A DNA stretch of 64,000 bases from Marinibacterium anthonyi. GTDB taxonomy: Bacteria > Pseudomonadota > Alphaproteobacteria > Rhodobacterales > Rhodobacteraceae. The stretch is taken from assembly GCA_003217735.2 (NCBI GenBank), contig CP031586.1, positions 62,001-126,000 of the forward strand. Reading direction: 5' to 3'. A program made the translations under genes and the position numbers. Positions 42,738 to 52,071 of the stretch are shown here, in pieces. The notes under the pieces are model-generated. The model was not told the DNA's origin, searched no databases, and worked only from the letters and a program-made list of their open reading frames with translations. Position 1 is the stretch's first letter; every line of letters begins with the position of its first letter.

Positions 42738-44279
42738 CTAGTGCACGGCCGCGTACATGATCTTTTCCTCGCTCGCCTCCTCGATGGCGAATTCCTCGAC
42801 GATGCGGCCAAGCCGGGCGACGAGGATCCTGTCCGACAGCGTCAGCACCTCGGGCAGGTAGGACGAGATTATAACCACCGGCAGGCCCGCGTCGGCCAGG
42901 TCGTTGATGACCTGGTGGATCTCGGCGATGGCGCCGACATCGACGCCGCGGGTGGGTTCGTCGAGGATCAGCAGCTTGGGCTTCTGGATCAGCGCCTTGG
43001 CGAGGACGACCTTCTGCTGGTTGCCGCCCGAAAGCTCGATGACCTTCGAGGCGTTGTCGATGGCCTTGACGTTCAGACGCTGCGTCCAGTGCCTGGCGGC
43101 CTCCATCATCTCGGAATAGCTCATGATGCCGCGGGTGTTCAGGTCGGCGCCGACAAGGCCGGAATAGATGTTCTCGGCGATGGACTTGGTCTCGAAGAAG
43201 CCTTCCAGCTTGCGGTCCTTGGTCACGTAGACGATGCCGTCGCGGATGGCGGGGCGGGGGACGCGGTAGCGGACGGGGCGGCCTTCAAGCCGGACCTCGC
43301 CGCCGTGGAAGACGTCGCGTTTGACGACGCCCGCGATGATCTTAAAAGTCTCGGTCCGGCCCGAGCCGATCAGGCCGAAGACGCCGGTGACCTGGCCGGA
43401 GAAGATGGAAAACGAGGTGTTCCGCACGATCTTGCCCATCGACAGGTTCTGCGCCGAAAGCACCCGTTTGCCCGCCGGGCGGCCCTTGCGGCGGGCGCCT
43501 TCGCCGTGGATCTCAGCGGACAATTGGCGGCCGACCATGTGCGACACGATCGTGTCGCGGTCGAAGGCCGAAACGTCGTCGGTGATGACGTGCTGGCCGT
43601 CGCGCAGGATGGTGATGCGGTCCGAGATCTGCAGCGCCTCTTCCAGCGCGTGGGAGATGAAGATGATCGACACGCCCTGCGCGCGCAGGCGGCGGACCAG
43701 GCTGAAGAAGTGGTATTTCTCTTCCGGCGTCAGCGTTGCGGTGGGTTCGTCGAAGATGATGACGCGGGCGTTGTGGCGGACGGCGCGGGCGATCTCGACC
43801 ATCTGCTTCTTGGCCGCCCCCAGCGTCGAGACCAGCGCCGTGGGATCCACGTCGAAGCTGAGCGACTGCAGGTATTGCTGGGCGGAGATGTAAAGCCCCC
43901 TCAGGCGGTTGAGCTTCTTCTCGTTGCCGAGCTCAAGGTTCTGCGCAACGGTCAGCGACGGCACCAGCGAGGTTTCCTGGAAGACCATGGCGATCCCGGC
44001 CTCCAAAGCGGCCTGCGGCGAGGTGAAGTTGACCTCTTGCCCCTGGTAGCGGACCGATCCGGCGGTGGGCGTGTAGACCCCCGCGATCATCTTGGTCAGC
44101 GTCGATTTCCCGGCGCCGTTCTCGCCCAGAAGCGAATGGATCTCGCCGGGATACAGGTCGAAGGTCACGCCCGAGATCGCCGGGTTGCCGTAGAATTCCT
44201 TGGTCACGTCGCGCAGTTCGACCACCGGGTCGGGGGTGACGGCGGTTCCGGTGACAGGCTCGGTCAGGGGCTGGGTCAT
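42738..44279 (-). CDS. ribose-type ABC transporter ATPase (two ABC domains, RbsA-like)
   Basis: This 513-residue protein has two ABC halves. The first has Walker A GENGAGKST at 52-60 and Walker B VIIFDEPTATLT. The second has a degenerate Walker A (FGLIGSGRTE), signature LSGGNQQK and Walker B LLILDEPTRGVD, as in all RbsA/MglA proteins. The first signature is weak (LGAAKKQMVEIA). The stop overlaps nothing; its start overlaps the stop of the propeller gene by four bases. It would energise the permeases at 45349 and 48636. Confidence 0.92.
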   Translation of the reverse strand: MTQPLTEPVTGTAVTPDPVVELRDVTKEFYGNPAISGVTFDLYPGEIHSLLGENGAGKSTLTKMIAGVYTPTAGSVRYQGQEVNFTSPQAALEAGIAMVFQETSLVPSLTVAQNLELGNEKKLNRLRGLYISAQQYLQSLSFDVDPTALVSTLGAAKKQMVEIARAVRHNARVIIFDEPTATLTPEEKYHFFSLVRRLRAQGVSIIFISHALEEALQISDRITILRDGQHVITDDVSAFDRDTIVSHMVGRQLSAEIHGEGARRKGRPAGKRVLSAQNLSMGKIVRNTSFSIFSGQVTGVFGLIGSGRTETFKIIAGVVKRDVFHGGEVRLEGRPVRYRVPRPAIRDGIVYVTKDRKLEGFFETKSIAENIYSGLVGADLNTRGIMSYSEMMEAARHWTQRLNVKAIDNASKVIELSGGNQQKVVLAKALIQKPKLLILDEPTRGVDVGAIAEIHQVINDLADAGLPVVIISSYLPEVLTLSDRILVARLGRIVEEFAIEEASEEKIMYAAVH

Positions 44280-45352
44280 GTGTCGGATCCTTCGGAAGAT
44301 ACGGTCAGAACCTCGCCCCCGCCATGGGCGGTCAGCCAGAGGGTGCCGCCGGTTTCAAGCGCTCCGGTGATGCCGTGGCGGCGGCCTCCGGCGCGGGAAT
44401 GCAGGCTTTCGACGGGCACGAAATTGCGGTCAAGCGCGACGACCAGCCCGTAAGACAGCGTCGGCGCCCAGGGTTTGAGGATGCCCATCTGTTTCAGCGC
44501 GCCGCCCTGCATGGGTTCGCGAAAATTGGCGCCGGATGAATAGTTGGGCGCGACCCAGAAGGCGGGGTCGATCCGGTCCAGCATGGCCTTCCGGTAGCCG
44601 GGTTCGCGCAGGACGAATTCGAACAGCGGGCTGCGCGGGGCGAAGACGCAGAACCACCAGCCGCCCGAGGCGCGCCGCGTCAGGCGGCCGGGATAGCCGG
44701 GGATCTCGTCGAGCAGGATCTGGCCCTTGCCGCGGCCCTCCGCGTCGAATTCGATCAGGTGAGAGGCCCAGGCCTCGGCCACCACCACGGCGCCGCTGCG
44801 CCGGATGGCGATGCCGGCGGGCCAGGCGAGGCGGGTCTGGCTGATTGTAACTTCGCCGGTGGCCGGGTTGACGTGGCCGAGCGTGCCGGAGCGGTTCATC
44901 TCCATCAGGTCGCGGCGCCAGTCGGCGGGCGGGTTGGTCGCGGATCCGGTGGTGAACCAGAGCGTCCCGTCAGGCGCGAAGGCCAGCGCGGTGACGTGAT
45001 CGACCGGGGAGAGGAAGGCAGGTGTCACATCCCGCATCATGGGGTTGAACAGCTTCAGCCCGTGCCCGGCGGTGGCCACGGCAAGAAGCGTGTCACTGGC
45101 GGCCAGCGCGGTGATGGGGCTTTCGGTGGTCAGCAGCAGACCGGTCGCGCCGATGATCTGGGTCCCGTCGCTGAAGGCGGGCGCACCCTGCCAGAGGGTG
45201 ATGTCGTCGGGCGCCTGCGCGGCGATGCCCGGTGGGAGGTCTTCGAGACGGTTGTTGGGCTTGAGCCCGCCGTCGAGCGGCGGCACCGTCACGGCGGCGC
45301 TGCCCCGGCCCATGAACCGGTCGAGCGCGGGGAAACGGAACATGCGGGTCAT
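44276..45352 (-). CDS. SMP-30/strictosidine-synthase-like beta-propeller protein
   Basis: The ATG at 45352 overlaps the stop of the permease-propeller gene by four bases and gives 358 residues. The open frame extends further upstream but only as a shadow of that gene. Six-bladed propeller repeats are visible, with VTALAFAPDGTLWFTTG, GEVTISQTRLAWPAGIAI and IPGYPGRLTRRASGGWWF. Related proteins are gluconolactonases and strictosidine synthase-like hydrolases that open lactones with a bound metal. No signal peptide is seen. It is related to the C-terminal half of the neighbour. Confidence 0.8.
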   Translation of the reverse strand: MTRMFRFPALDRFMGRGSAAVTVPPLDGGLKPNNRLEDLPPGIAAQAPDDITLWQGAPAFSDGTQIIGATGLLLTTESPITALAASDTLLAVATAGHGLKLFNPMMRDVTPAFLSPVDHVTALAFAPDGTLWFTTGSATNPPADWRRDLMEMNRSGTLGHVNPATGEVTISQTRLAWPAGIAIRRSGAVVVAEAWASHLIEFDAEGRGKGQILLDEIPGYPGRLTRRASGGWWFCVFAPRSPLFEFVLREPGYRKAMLDRIDPAFWVAPNYSSGANFREPMQGGALKQMGILKPWAPTLSYGLVVALDRNFVPVESLHSRAGGRRHGITGALETGGTLWLTAHGGGEVLTVSSEGSDT

Positions 45353-47475
45353 GCGCCGGCCTCCTGCTTGCCCCAGTAGCTTTGGTATCCGCTCCAGCTG
45401 TCGTCGCGGCCCGACAGGCGCACGCGGCCGACGCGGTTGTTGGTGATCCCGCCGAGGTAGAGCCAGCCCTTGTGTTCGCGCATCGAGGTGATCATCGGGT
45501 GGTTCACCGCCTTCTGGTCCCAGAGGCTTTCGTGGATGACGCCCTGGTCGTCGAAGCGGGCCACGCAGCCGATATTGAGGTTGGGATAGAGCCACTGGTC
45601 CGCCGCGATGCGCCGCGCCATGCGGCGGCGGACGGCGGGCATGCCAAGCGCGAGGTCGAGCGCGGGGGTGCGCATGCCCATGATCGCGACCCAATAGGTG
45701 CCGTCGGAAGCGCGGTTGATGTTGTCGGGATAGCCCGGGAGCTGGTCGACGAGCACCTCCAAAGTGCCCTTCTTCGGCCCGTCGATCCAGTAGCGGTTGA
45801 TCCGGCAGCCCCAGCTTTCGGCGAAGAGGATCGACTGACCGTCATGCGAGGTGCAGACCCCGTTGGGGAACACGAGGTTGCGCAGCACGGTCCGGGTGCG
45901 CCCGGTCTTGGGGTCGAAACAGATGATCCGCCCGTTGCCCCGGCTTTCCAGCGCATCCACCGGCCAGTCGTGCATTTCATAGCGCACGGTGGCCTCGGAG
46001 AAGTAGATCTTGCCGTCGGGCGCGATGTCGAGGTCGTCGGCCAGGCGCAGGCGGCTGTCGTCCACGATGGAGAAGAGCGAGCGGTTGGTTTCGTCGGTGA
46101 TCTTCTCGACGCTGCGGTTGGATTTGCGCACCATGTAAAGACCCATGCCGCCGACGCAGACCAGCAGGTTGCCGTCGCGATCGAAGCTCATGCCAAGGGG
46201 GGAGCCGCCGATATGGGCGTAGACCTCGTGTCGGGTGTAATCGGGCGGCAGGTAGCGGATGATGTCGCCGTGGCGGTTGCCGGAATAGAGGTAATCCTCG
46301 TCGTCCAGGATCACGTCCTCGGGGCTTTCGACCTCGCCCTCGGCGATGACCTCGACGGCGTTCAGCCGGTCGTTCAGCGCCAGCGCGCCGTCGTCGGTGG
46401 AACGCGGTTCGGGCATCTGGACGAGGGTGGGCGAGACATAGACCTTGGAGAGCAGCTTGTGGCGGTTCTTCATCCAGCGGACGTCGATGAAGACGGCGAG
46501 GATCAGCGCGAGACCAAGGACCAGCGGCCCGGAGCCGGAGTTGAGGCCCAGCCGCAGCACGCCGTTGCTCAGCACCAGCACGGTGAGAGCGCCCATCAGC
46601 GCCTTGGCGACCGACCCGCGCCCGCCGCCCAGCGAATTGCCGCCCAGGATCGCGGCGGTGAGCGCCGAGACTTCGAGCCCGATGCCGGTGTCCGACCCCG
46701 CGCCCGAAAGGCGCGCGGCATAGAGGACACCCGCGACCCCGACCAGCATGCCCGACATGACATAGGCCGAGCAGACGATGCGGCGGACGGGGAGCCCCAT
46801 GTTGTAGGCGGATCGGCGCGAGCCTCCGATGGCGAGCAGGCGCCAGCCGGGGCCCGAGCGCGAGAAGGCGATATGGGCGACGATGGCGATGACGGCGAGG
46901 ACGACGAAGCTGAACGGAAGGATCCCGATGCCGCCCAGGCCCATCATGTCCCACAGCGGCGAGGAATAGAACGACATCGACATGGCCTGCGCGTATTCCA
47001 GCAGCAGCAGATCGACGATGGCGCGCACGATGATCAGCGTGACCAGCGTCGTCAGGAAGGCGCGCAGCCGCAGGTAGCCCACCAGCACTCCGTTCACCAG
47101 TCCGACGGTTCCGCAGATCAGCACCACCAGAACGGCCGACAGCCCCACGGAAAAGTCCTGCAAATTCAGGAAGTAGAGCATCATGAAATTGCCGAGGGCG
47201 AAATTGGAGCCGACCGAGAGGTCGATGCCGCCCACCAGGATCACGATGGTCATGCCCAGCACGACAAGGGCCAGTTCACCGTATTGGCGGGCGAGGATGG
47301 AAATGTTGCTGCCGGTGAAGAAGTTGGGCAGCAGCGCGCCGATGATGCCGACGACCGCCAGCATGATCACGAAGGGGATCGCGTTGTCGATCCAGTTCTT
47401 CGACAGCATCTCGCCCACGACGTGGTCGGGGAACAGGCGATAACGCCATTTCTGAACGGTCAGGCTGAGCGACAC
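45349..47475 (-). CDS. fusion: ribose-type ABC permease plus SMP-30-like beta-propeller
   Basis: This 708-residue protein joins two domains in one uninterrupted frame. Residues about 30-335 are an RbsC-like permease with eight or more helices and the motifs VILVGGIDLSVGS, AILGGNSLGGGRG and LRLRAFLTTL. Residues about 375-700 are a propeller: AEGEVESPEDVILD, GSPLGMSFDRDGNLLV, VFPNGVCTSHDGQ and LPGYPDNINRASDGTYWVA are typical of strictosidine-synthase-like lactonases. The start is a GTG after GGAGGG. In RbsC proteins the C-terminus is cytoplasmic, so the propeller should sit at the inner mouth of the channel. A free propeller gene follows directly. Confidence 0.87.
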   Translation of the reverse strand: MSLSLTVQKWRYRLFPDHVVGEMLSKNWIDNAIPFVIMLAVVGIIGALLPNFFTGSNISILARQYGELALVVLGMTIVILVGGIDLSVGSNFALGNFMMLYFLNLQDFSVGLSAVLVVLICGTVGLVNGVLVGYLRLRAFLTTLVTLIIVRAIVDLLLLEYAQAMSMSFYSSPLWDMMGLGGIGILPFSFVVLAVIAIVAHIAFSRSGPGWRLLAIGGSRRSAYNMGLPVRRIVCSAYVMSGMLVGVAGVLYAARLSGAGSDTGIGLEVSALTAAILGGNSLGGGRGSVAKALMGALTVLVLSNGVLRLGLNSGSGPLVLGLALILAVFIDVRWMKNRHKLLSKVYVSPTLVQMPEPRSTDDGALALNDRLNAVEVIAEGEVESPEDVILDDEDYLYSGNRHGDIIRYLPPDYTRHEVYAHIGGSPLGMSFDRDGNLLVCVGGMGLYMVRKSNRSVEKITDETNRSLFSIVDDSRLRLADDLDIAPDGKIYFSEATVRYEMHDWPVDALESRGNGRIICFDPKTGRTRTVLRNLVFPNGVCTSHDGQSILFAESWGCRINRYWIDGPKKGTLEVLVDQLPGYPDNINRASDGTYWVAIMGMRTPALDLALGMPAVRRRMARRIAADQWLYPNLNIGCVARFDDQGVIHESLWDQKAVNHPMITSMREHKGWLYLGGITNNRVGRVRLSGRDDSWSGYQSYWGKQEAGA

Positions 47476-47554
47476 GGAAAGGCCCTCCGGGGCGAAAATT
47501 GGTCAGGGAAACAGGGAGGCGGAGCGGGGTGGGCCCGCTCCGCCACGGCCGGCG

Positions 47555-48574
47555 TCAGCGAAGCCGGGCCGCGTATTGCTCGGAGTTCCAGCAGGACGCC
47601 TGGTCGACGTTCTCCTTGGTCATCTCGTAGGTCGGCGAGAAGATCTGGGTCTTGGTATTGCCGCCGCCGCCGTTCTGCAGGGCGATCATGATCGCGGTCC
47701 AGGCGTCGCGGCCCATGCCGGGGGCGTCGTAATTGTAGACCACGTCGAAGGTGTCATCGCGGATCAGGTCGCAGGTCGATTTCGCGCCCCCGCCCGAGGT
47801 GATGACCGTCACGCTGTCGGCCAGCCCCGCCTGTTTGACGGCAGCCCCGGTCCCGATGGCCTGGCCGTCCCACATGTCCAGCACCGCGCAGATGTCGGGG
47901 TGCTGCTGCAGCACCGTCTCGGTGATCGCGCGGGCCTTCGAGGCGTCCCAATCGGCGGCCTGGCTCGACACGATTTCGATATCGTCGCGGCCTTCGAGAA
48001 CCTCCATGATGCCCTGCACCTGGAAATAGCTCACCCCGCCGGTCAGCACGCCCTGCACGATGGAAATCTTGTGCGAGGTATCGGTGCCTTCGCCGCAGGT
48101 CTCGATGGCAAGGTTGGCGATCTCGCGGCCAAGCGCCACGTAGTCGGGGCCGACATAGGCATCGGTCTGCACCGCGCCCTGCATGTTCATCTGGATGACG
48201 GCGATCCCCTGACGATTGGCCTGCATCAGCAGGCGCGCCAGCGACTGGGTGTCGGGGTTCTGGGTGACGATCACGTCGGGATGTTCGGCAATCAGCGAAG
48301 TCATCCCCTGCGACATGGCGTCGGTCACCCAGTTGGGATCCTGGACGGTGAATTTCATGCCGTATTTCTCGGCCTCTTCCTTCACCACCCCGCCCCAGGC
48401 CTGGGCCAGGTCGAAGCCCGCCGAGATCGGCAGGTAGGCGACCCACTTGCCTTCAAGCGAGTCGAGCGCGGGGCCGCGGAACGGATCGCTTGGGTCGTCG
48501 GCCAGCGCGGGGGCCGCGAGGGCGGTGGCGAATGCGGCACAAAGGGCCGCTGTCTTGAGACGTCCGGTGTTCAT
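47555..48574 (-). CDS. ribose-type ABC solute-binding protein
   Basis: The start at 48574 is preceded by GGAGGAGGAACCA and gives 339 residues. A signal peptide ends ALA before D26. The mature part is a periplasmic-binding fold of the RbsB type, with WVAYLPISAGFDLAQAWGGV, VTQNPDTQSLARLL and DICAVLDMWDGQAIGTGAAV. Such receptors bind monosaccharides, polyols, autoinducers or related small polar molecules. The lactonase-like and dehydrogenase neighbours suggest a sugar or polyol that is oxidised to a lactone or acid. Confidence 0.9.
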   Translation of the reverse strand: MNTGRLKTAALCAAFATALAAPALADDPSDPFRGPALDSLEGKWVAYLPISAGFDLAQAWGGVVKEEAEKYGMKFTVQDPNWVTDAMSQGMTSLIAEHPDVIVTQNPDTQSLARLLMQANRQGIAVIQMNMQGAVQTDAYVGPDYVALGREIANLAIETCGEGTDTSHKISIVQGVLTGGVSYFQVQGIMEVLEGRDDIEIVSSQAADWDASKARAITETVLQQHPDICAVLDMWDGQAIGTGAAVKQAGLADSVTVITSGGGAKSTCDLIRDDTFDVVYNYDAPGMGRDAWTAIMIALQNGGGGNTKTQIFSPTYEMTKENVDQASCWNSEQYAARLR

Positions 48575-48635
48575 TGGTTCCTCCTCCATTGTGGGTCGGG
48601 CCTGTGTCATGGCCCGGGGTCCGGGTTGATCCCGG

Positions 48636-49622
48636 TCAGATATCGCCCTGTTTTCCGGTTTGTTCGTCGCGCGGGTTCAGCACGCTGTCGGCGATCACCG
48701 CGATCAGCAGGATGATGGACTTGATGACGTTCTGGATGGTGTACTGGATGTCCATGATGGTCATGCCGTTCACCAGAACCCCGATCAGCAGGGTGCCCAC
48801 GATCACGTTGCGCACGGTGCCGCGCCCTCCGGACAGGCTGACGCCGCCCAGCACCACGATCAGGATCACGTCGTAGATCATGTTGGAATTGACCATGCGG
48901 GTGTTCATCGACTGAACAGCCGTCGCCGTGATCAGCCCCGCGACATAGGCCGCCACCCCGGCCAGCATGTATTGCAGCACGATGGTCGGGCGCACCGGGA
49001 TGCCGGTGATCCGCGCGGCCAGGATGTTTTCGCCGATATTGTAGCTGTTCCAGCCCTGTTTCGAGAACTTGAGGAACGCGAAAACCACCAGCGCCAGCAC
49101 CACGGCGATCAGGATCGGGATCGGAACCCCCCAAAGCCTCCCCTGTCCGATCGACGCCGCCCAACCGAAACTGGCGGGCAGATAGACCACATCCGTTCCG
49201 GTGATCAGCTTGGCGCGGCCGAAGCCGTAAATGACGCTACCCATGGCGAGCGTCGCGAAGATCGCCGGGATCTCGGCATAGGCCACCAGGATGCCGGTGA
49301 TCAGGCTCATGCCCAGGGCAAATCCCAGCCCGATCAGCAGGGCGATCCCCAGCGGAGTTCCGGTTGACACCAGCTGGATCGTCCAGGCGACCGAGATCGC
49401 CATGTTGGCCACCAGTGACAGGTCGATCCCGCGTCCCAGCACCACCACCAGCATGCCGAGCCCCAGGATGCCCAGGACGGCAACGCTGCGCAAAAGGGCG
49501 AAAAGGTTGTTGGTGGCCAGGAAGCCGTCCAGTGTCAGACCGAAGATCGCGAAAAGCACGAGGGTGATCGTGAAGACGATGCGTTCCTGGCTGATCGAGT
49601 TCCGCAGAGTGAGTTTCTGCAT
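48636..49622 (-). CDS. ribose-type ABC permease (RbsC-like)
   Basis: The start at 49622 gives 328 residues; the frame extends upstream but the extra part is not membrane-like. The protein has the RbsC motifs VVLGRGIDLSLVANMAIS and VVLGGVSLSGGRGTVRN and about eight helices. It is the first gene of the operon and would form the channel with the fused permease encoded at 45349. Having one plain and one fused permease suggests a heterodimeric channel. Confidence 0.91.
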   Translation of the reverse strand: MQKLTLRNSISQERIVFTITLVLFAIFGLTLDGFLATNNLFALLRSVAVLGILGLGMLVVVLGRGIDLSLVANMAISVAWTIQLVSTGTPLGIALLIGLGFALGMSLITGILVAYAEIPAIFATLAMGSVIYGFGRAKLITGTDVVYLPASFGWAASIGQGRLWGVPIPILIAVVLALVVFAFLKFSKQGWNSYNIGENILAARITGIPVRPTIVLQYMLAGVAAYVAGLITATAVQSMNTRMVNSNMIYDVILIVVLGGVSLSGGRGTVRNVIVGTLLIGVLVNGMTIMDIQYTIQNVIKSIILLIAVIADSVLNPRDEQTGKQGDI

Positions 49623-49958
49623 CTGGCGCCGGGCCTCCCCTCCCTGCACAAGCCTCTGTCCGTGCTCGTGGCGTGGAGTATGGGAAAGCCCCCGCCCATT
49701 GGTTAATTCGGAATTCTTTTTGCCGCCATAAGAAAAACCTATATTCAGGTCAGCCTGCGCACGGATCAAAACGGCAACGCGTGCCGACGCCCTCTCCTGC
49801 CACCGGATTCCCGATGCCTTCCAGCGGTTTGTCCGGGCCGGCGTCGTCACGGATGACGCCCGCGATCCTGCCCCCGGGTTGCTGGCGGACCGGGCGAAGG
49901 ACCGGGCGCCCCCAAAGGGACTTCGACATGTACCCTCGTCCGGAGAGTCCGGCAGGGA
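49623..49958 (-). promoter_or_regulatory. 336-base promoter region of the ribose-type operon
   Basis: No gene is seen. An AT-rich stretch at about 49700-49745 probably holds the promoter of the minus-strand ABC operon; on that strand CTGACC and TATGGC lie 17 bases apart as weak -35 and -10 boxes. A ten-base direct repeat, GGACCGGGCG, occurs at 49887-49896 and 49899-49908. I see no clear operator palindrome. Confidence 0.45.
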
Positions 49959-52055
49959 TCATGTCGCGGTCACGGCGGCCGAATACTCGGGCTCCGCGTC
50001 CGGAGCGGCGAAACGGGGGGCCCCGTTCGCGGCAAAACGCTTGCAATCCGCGTTGAACGCCACCTCTCCGACCGTTTCGATGACCGACAGGGCACCGCCC
50101 GTCCAGGCCGGGTAACCAATGCCGAGAACCGAGCCGACATCGGCCGTGGCTGTGTCGTCGATCACGCCTTCGGCCAGACATCGCAGGCTCTCTTGCGCCT
50201 GGATGTAGAGCAGGCGCTTGCCGACATCCTCGGCCGAAGGCTGTTCGGCACGCGCCGGGAACAGCGACGCCAGTTCCGGCCAGAGCCGTTTGCTGCCGTC
50301 CTCGGCGTAGTCGTAGAAACCGCCGCCGCCTTTGCGTCCACGCCGACCCGCGGCACAGAGAGCCTCGACCACCGGTGCGGCGTGGGCCCGCAGAAAGCGG
50401 TTGTCCAGACCGTCGGCGCGGGCCTGGTCGATCACCATCTTCTGCAGGTCCAGCGAAACTTCATCGGTGACGGCCAGCGGCGGGGCCGGGAAACCCGCCT
50501 GCCGCGCGGCATTCTCGATCAGGGCGGGGGACACACCTTCGGCCAGCATCGCCATCGCCTCGTCGATATAGCTGCAGAAGATCCGGCTGGTGTAGAAGCC
50601 GGGACTGTCGTGCACCACGATCGGGGTCTTGCCAAGCGCGGTAACGAAGGCCCGCGCATCTGCCAGCGTCTCGGGCGAGGTCTGACGGCCGGTGATGATC
50701 TCGACCAGCGGCATGCGGTCCACGGGCGAGAAGAAATGGAGTCCGATGAAACGGTCGGGCCGGGCGAGGTTGCGCGCCAGTCCCGTGATCGGCAGGGTCG
50801 AGGTGTTGGACGCGAAGAAGCCGCTTTCGGCAAGCATGGGCGCGGCCTTCGTCGTCACCGCCGCCTTGACGGTGCGGTTCTCGAAGACGGCCTCGATGAT
50901 CAGGTCCGCGCCTTCAAGCGTCGCGGGATCCCCCGTTGGCCGGATCCGGCCCACGATCGCCTCGGCCGTCTCGGCCGTCAGCCGACCCTTGGACACCTCG
51001 CGGTTGCGCGCCTGCCGCAGCTTGGCAAGCGCCAGCTCGGCGACCTCCTGGCTGCGGTCCAGCAGCACGACATCGATCCCCGTCGCCGCCGCCACATTGG
51101 CGATGCCCGCCCCCATCATGCCCGCGCCCAGCACCCCCAGCTTGCGCACGTTCGTCCCCGCCGACCGCGCCGGTGCCGGCGCGCGGGCCGCCTTGTGGCG
51201 CAAAGCGCTGCGCGTCAGATTGGCGGCGACCTTTCCGGTCAGGATCTCGGCAGCGTAATCGGCCTCGATCCCGATGGCGCGGTCGAAGGGAACCAGCGTG
51301 CCTTCGTAGATCACCGAGAGCAGCGCATGGGGCGCCGGGTAGCAGGCCCTTGCCGCCTTCAGCCGCGAGGTATTGGCCTGAAAGACACTCGCCGCGAAGG
51401 GCGCCAGCGGCCCCGCACCGCCGGGAACGCCGAAGCCTCTGATATCCCACGGTTTCCCGGCAGACGGACCCGACGCCAGCCAGGCGCGTGCGGCGTCCAT
51501 CATCGCGGCGTCGCTCATGGCCAGCGCATCGACGATGCCCGCCCCAAGCGCCGCTTCGGCATCCATCATGATGCCATCCATCAGCAGGGGCATCGCGGCC
51601 TCGATCCCGATCATGCGGGTCAGCCGCTGCGATCCGCCAAGCGTGGGCAGCAGGCCAAGCGCGATATCCGGCAGGCCTAGCCGGACCTGCGAGGTCAACG
51701 CGATCCGGTAATGACAGGCCAGCGCCAGTTCCAGCCCCGGCCCCGTCGCCGGCCCGCTCAAGGCCGCCACGACCGGCTTGCCCATGGTCTCCATCCGCCG
51801 AAGCACCGACGCCTGTGCGCGCAAACCGTCAGAAACTTCGACGGCGGCAAGACCGGCCTCGCTTGTGGCCAGAACCGCATCCAGATCCTGCTCCGGAAAC
51901 CCGGTCAGGATGGCGCCCGTCTGGCTGTCATCCCCGGCGAACCGATCAAGCGCGGCCGAGAGATCGGTGAAGAAATCCGGTGTGGCCCTTGTCCCCGCGG
52001 ACAGGGACAGGATGGCAATGCCGTCATCGCCGGGAGTAAGGGTCAGAGTGGTCAT
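49959..52055 (-). CDS. FadJ/FadB-like enoyl-CoA hydratase/3-hydroxyacyl-CoA dehydrogenase with altered hydratase site
   Basis: This 698-residue protein has an N-terminal crotonase domain (about 1-200) and a C-terminal dehydrogenase with the NAD motif LGAGMMGAGIANVAAATG and active-site histidine in GLHFFSPVDRMPLVEI. In the crotonase part E109 (GPGLELALA) is kept, but the second catalytic glutamate is replaced by D130 (GLPDIALGLLP). The oxyanion GAD-I loop is replaced by FPEQDLDAV. The hydratase half may therefore be weak or act as an isomerase. GGAGG precedes the start. It is the last gene of the beta-oxidation array. Confidence 0.88.
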   Translation of the reverse strand: MTTLTLTPGDDGIAILSLSAGTRATPDFFTDLSAALDRFAGDDSQTGAILTGFPEQDLDAVLATSEAGLAAVEVSDGLRAQASVLRRMETMGKPVVAALSGPATGPGLELALACHYRIALTSQVRLGLPDIALGLLPTLGGSQRLTRMIGIEAAMPLLMDGIMMDAEAALGAGIVDALAMSDAAMMDAARAWLASGPSAGKPWDIRGFGVPGGAGPLAPFAASVFQANTSRLKAARACYPAPHALLSVIYEGTLVPFDRAIGIEADYAAEILTGKVAANLTRSALRHKAARAPAPARSAGTNVRKLGVLGAGMMGAGIANVAAATGIDVVLLDRSQEVAELALAKLRQARNREVSKGRLTAETAEAIVGRIRPTGDPATLEGADLIIEAVFENRTVKAAVTTKAAPMLAESGFFASNTSTLPITGLARNLARPDRFIGLHFFSPVDRMPLVEIITGRQTSPETLADARAFVTALGKTPIVVHDSPGFYTSRIFCSYIDEAMAMLAEGVSPALIENAARQAGFPAPPLAVTDEVSLDLQKMVIDQARADGLDNRFLRAHAAPVVEALCAAGRRGRKGGGGFYDYAEDGSKRLWPELASLFPARAEQPSAEDVGKRLLYIQAQESLRCLAEGVIDDTATADVGSVLGIGYPAWTGGALSVIETVGEVAFNADCKRFAANGAPRFAAPDAEPEYSAAVTAT

Positions 52056-52071
52056 GAGGGATCCTCCCGGG

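Noticed and set aside
45382-47691. 769-codon plus-strand open frame opposite the permease-propeller fusion
   Set aside because: It is a shadow of the fusion gene, with composition typical of an antisense frame.
49887-49908. Ten-base direct repeat GGACCGGGCG as an operator
   Set aside because: It is short, G+C-rich and far from the AT-rich promoter part, so it is noted only as sequence content.
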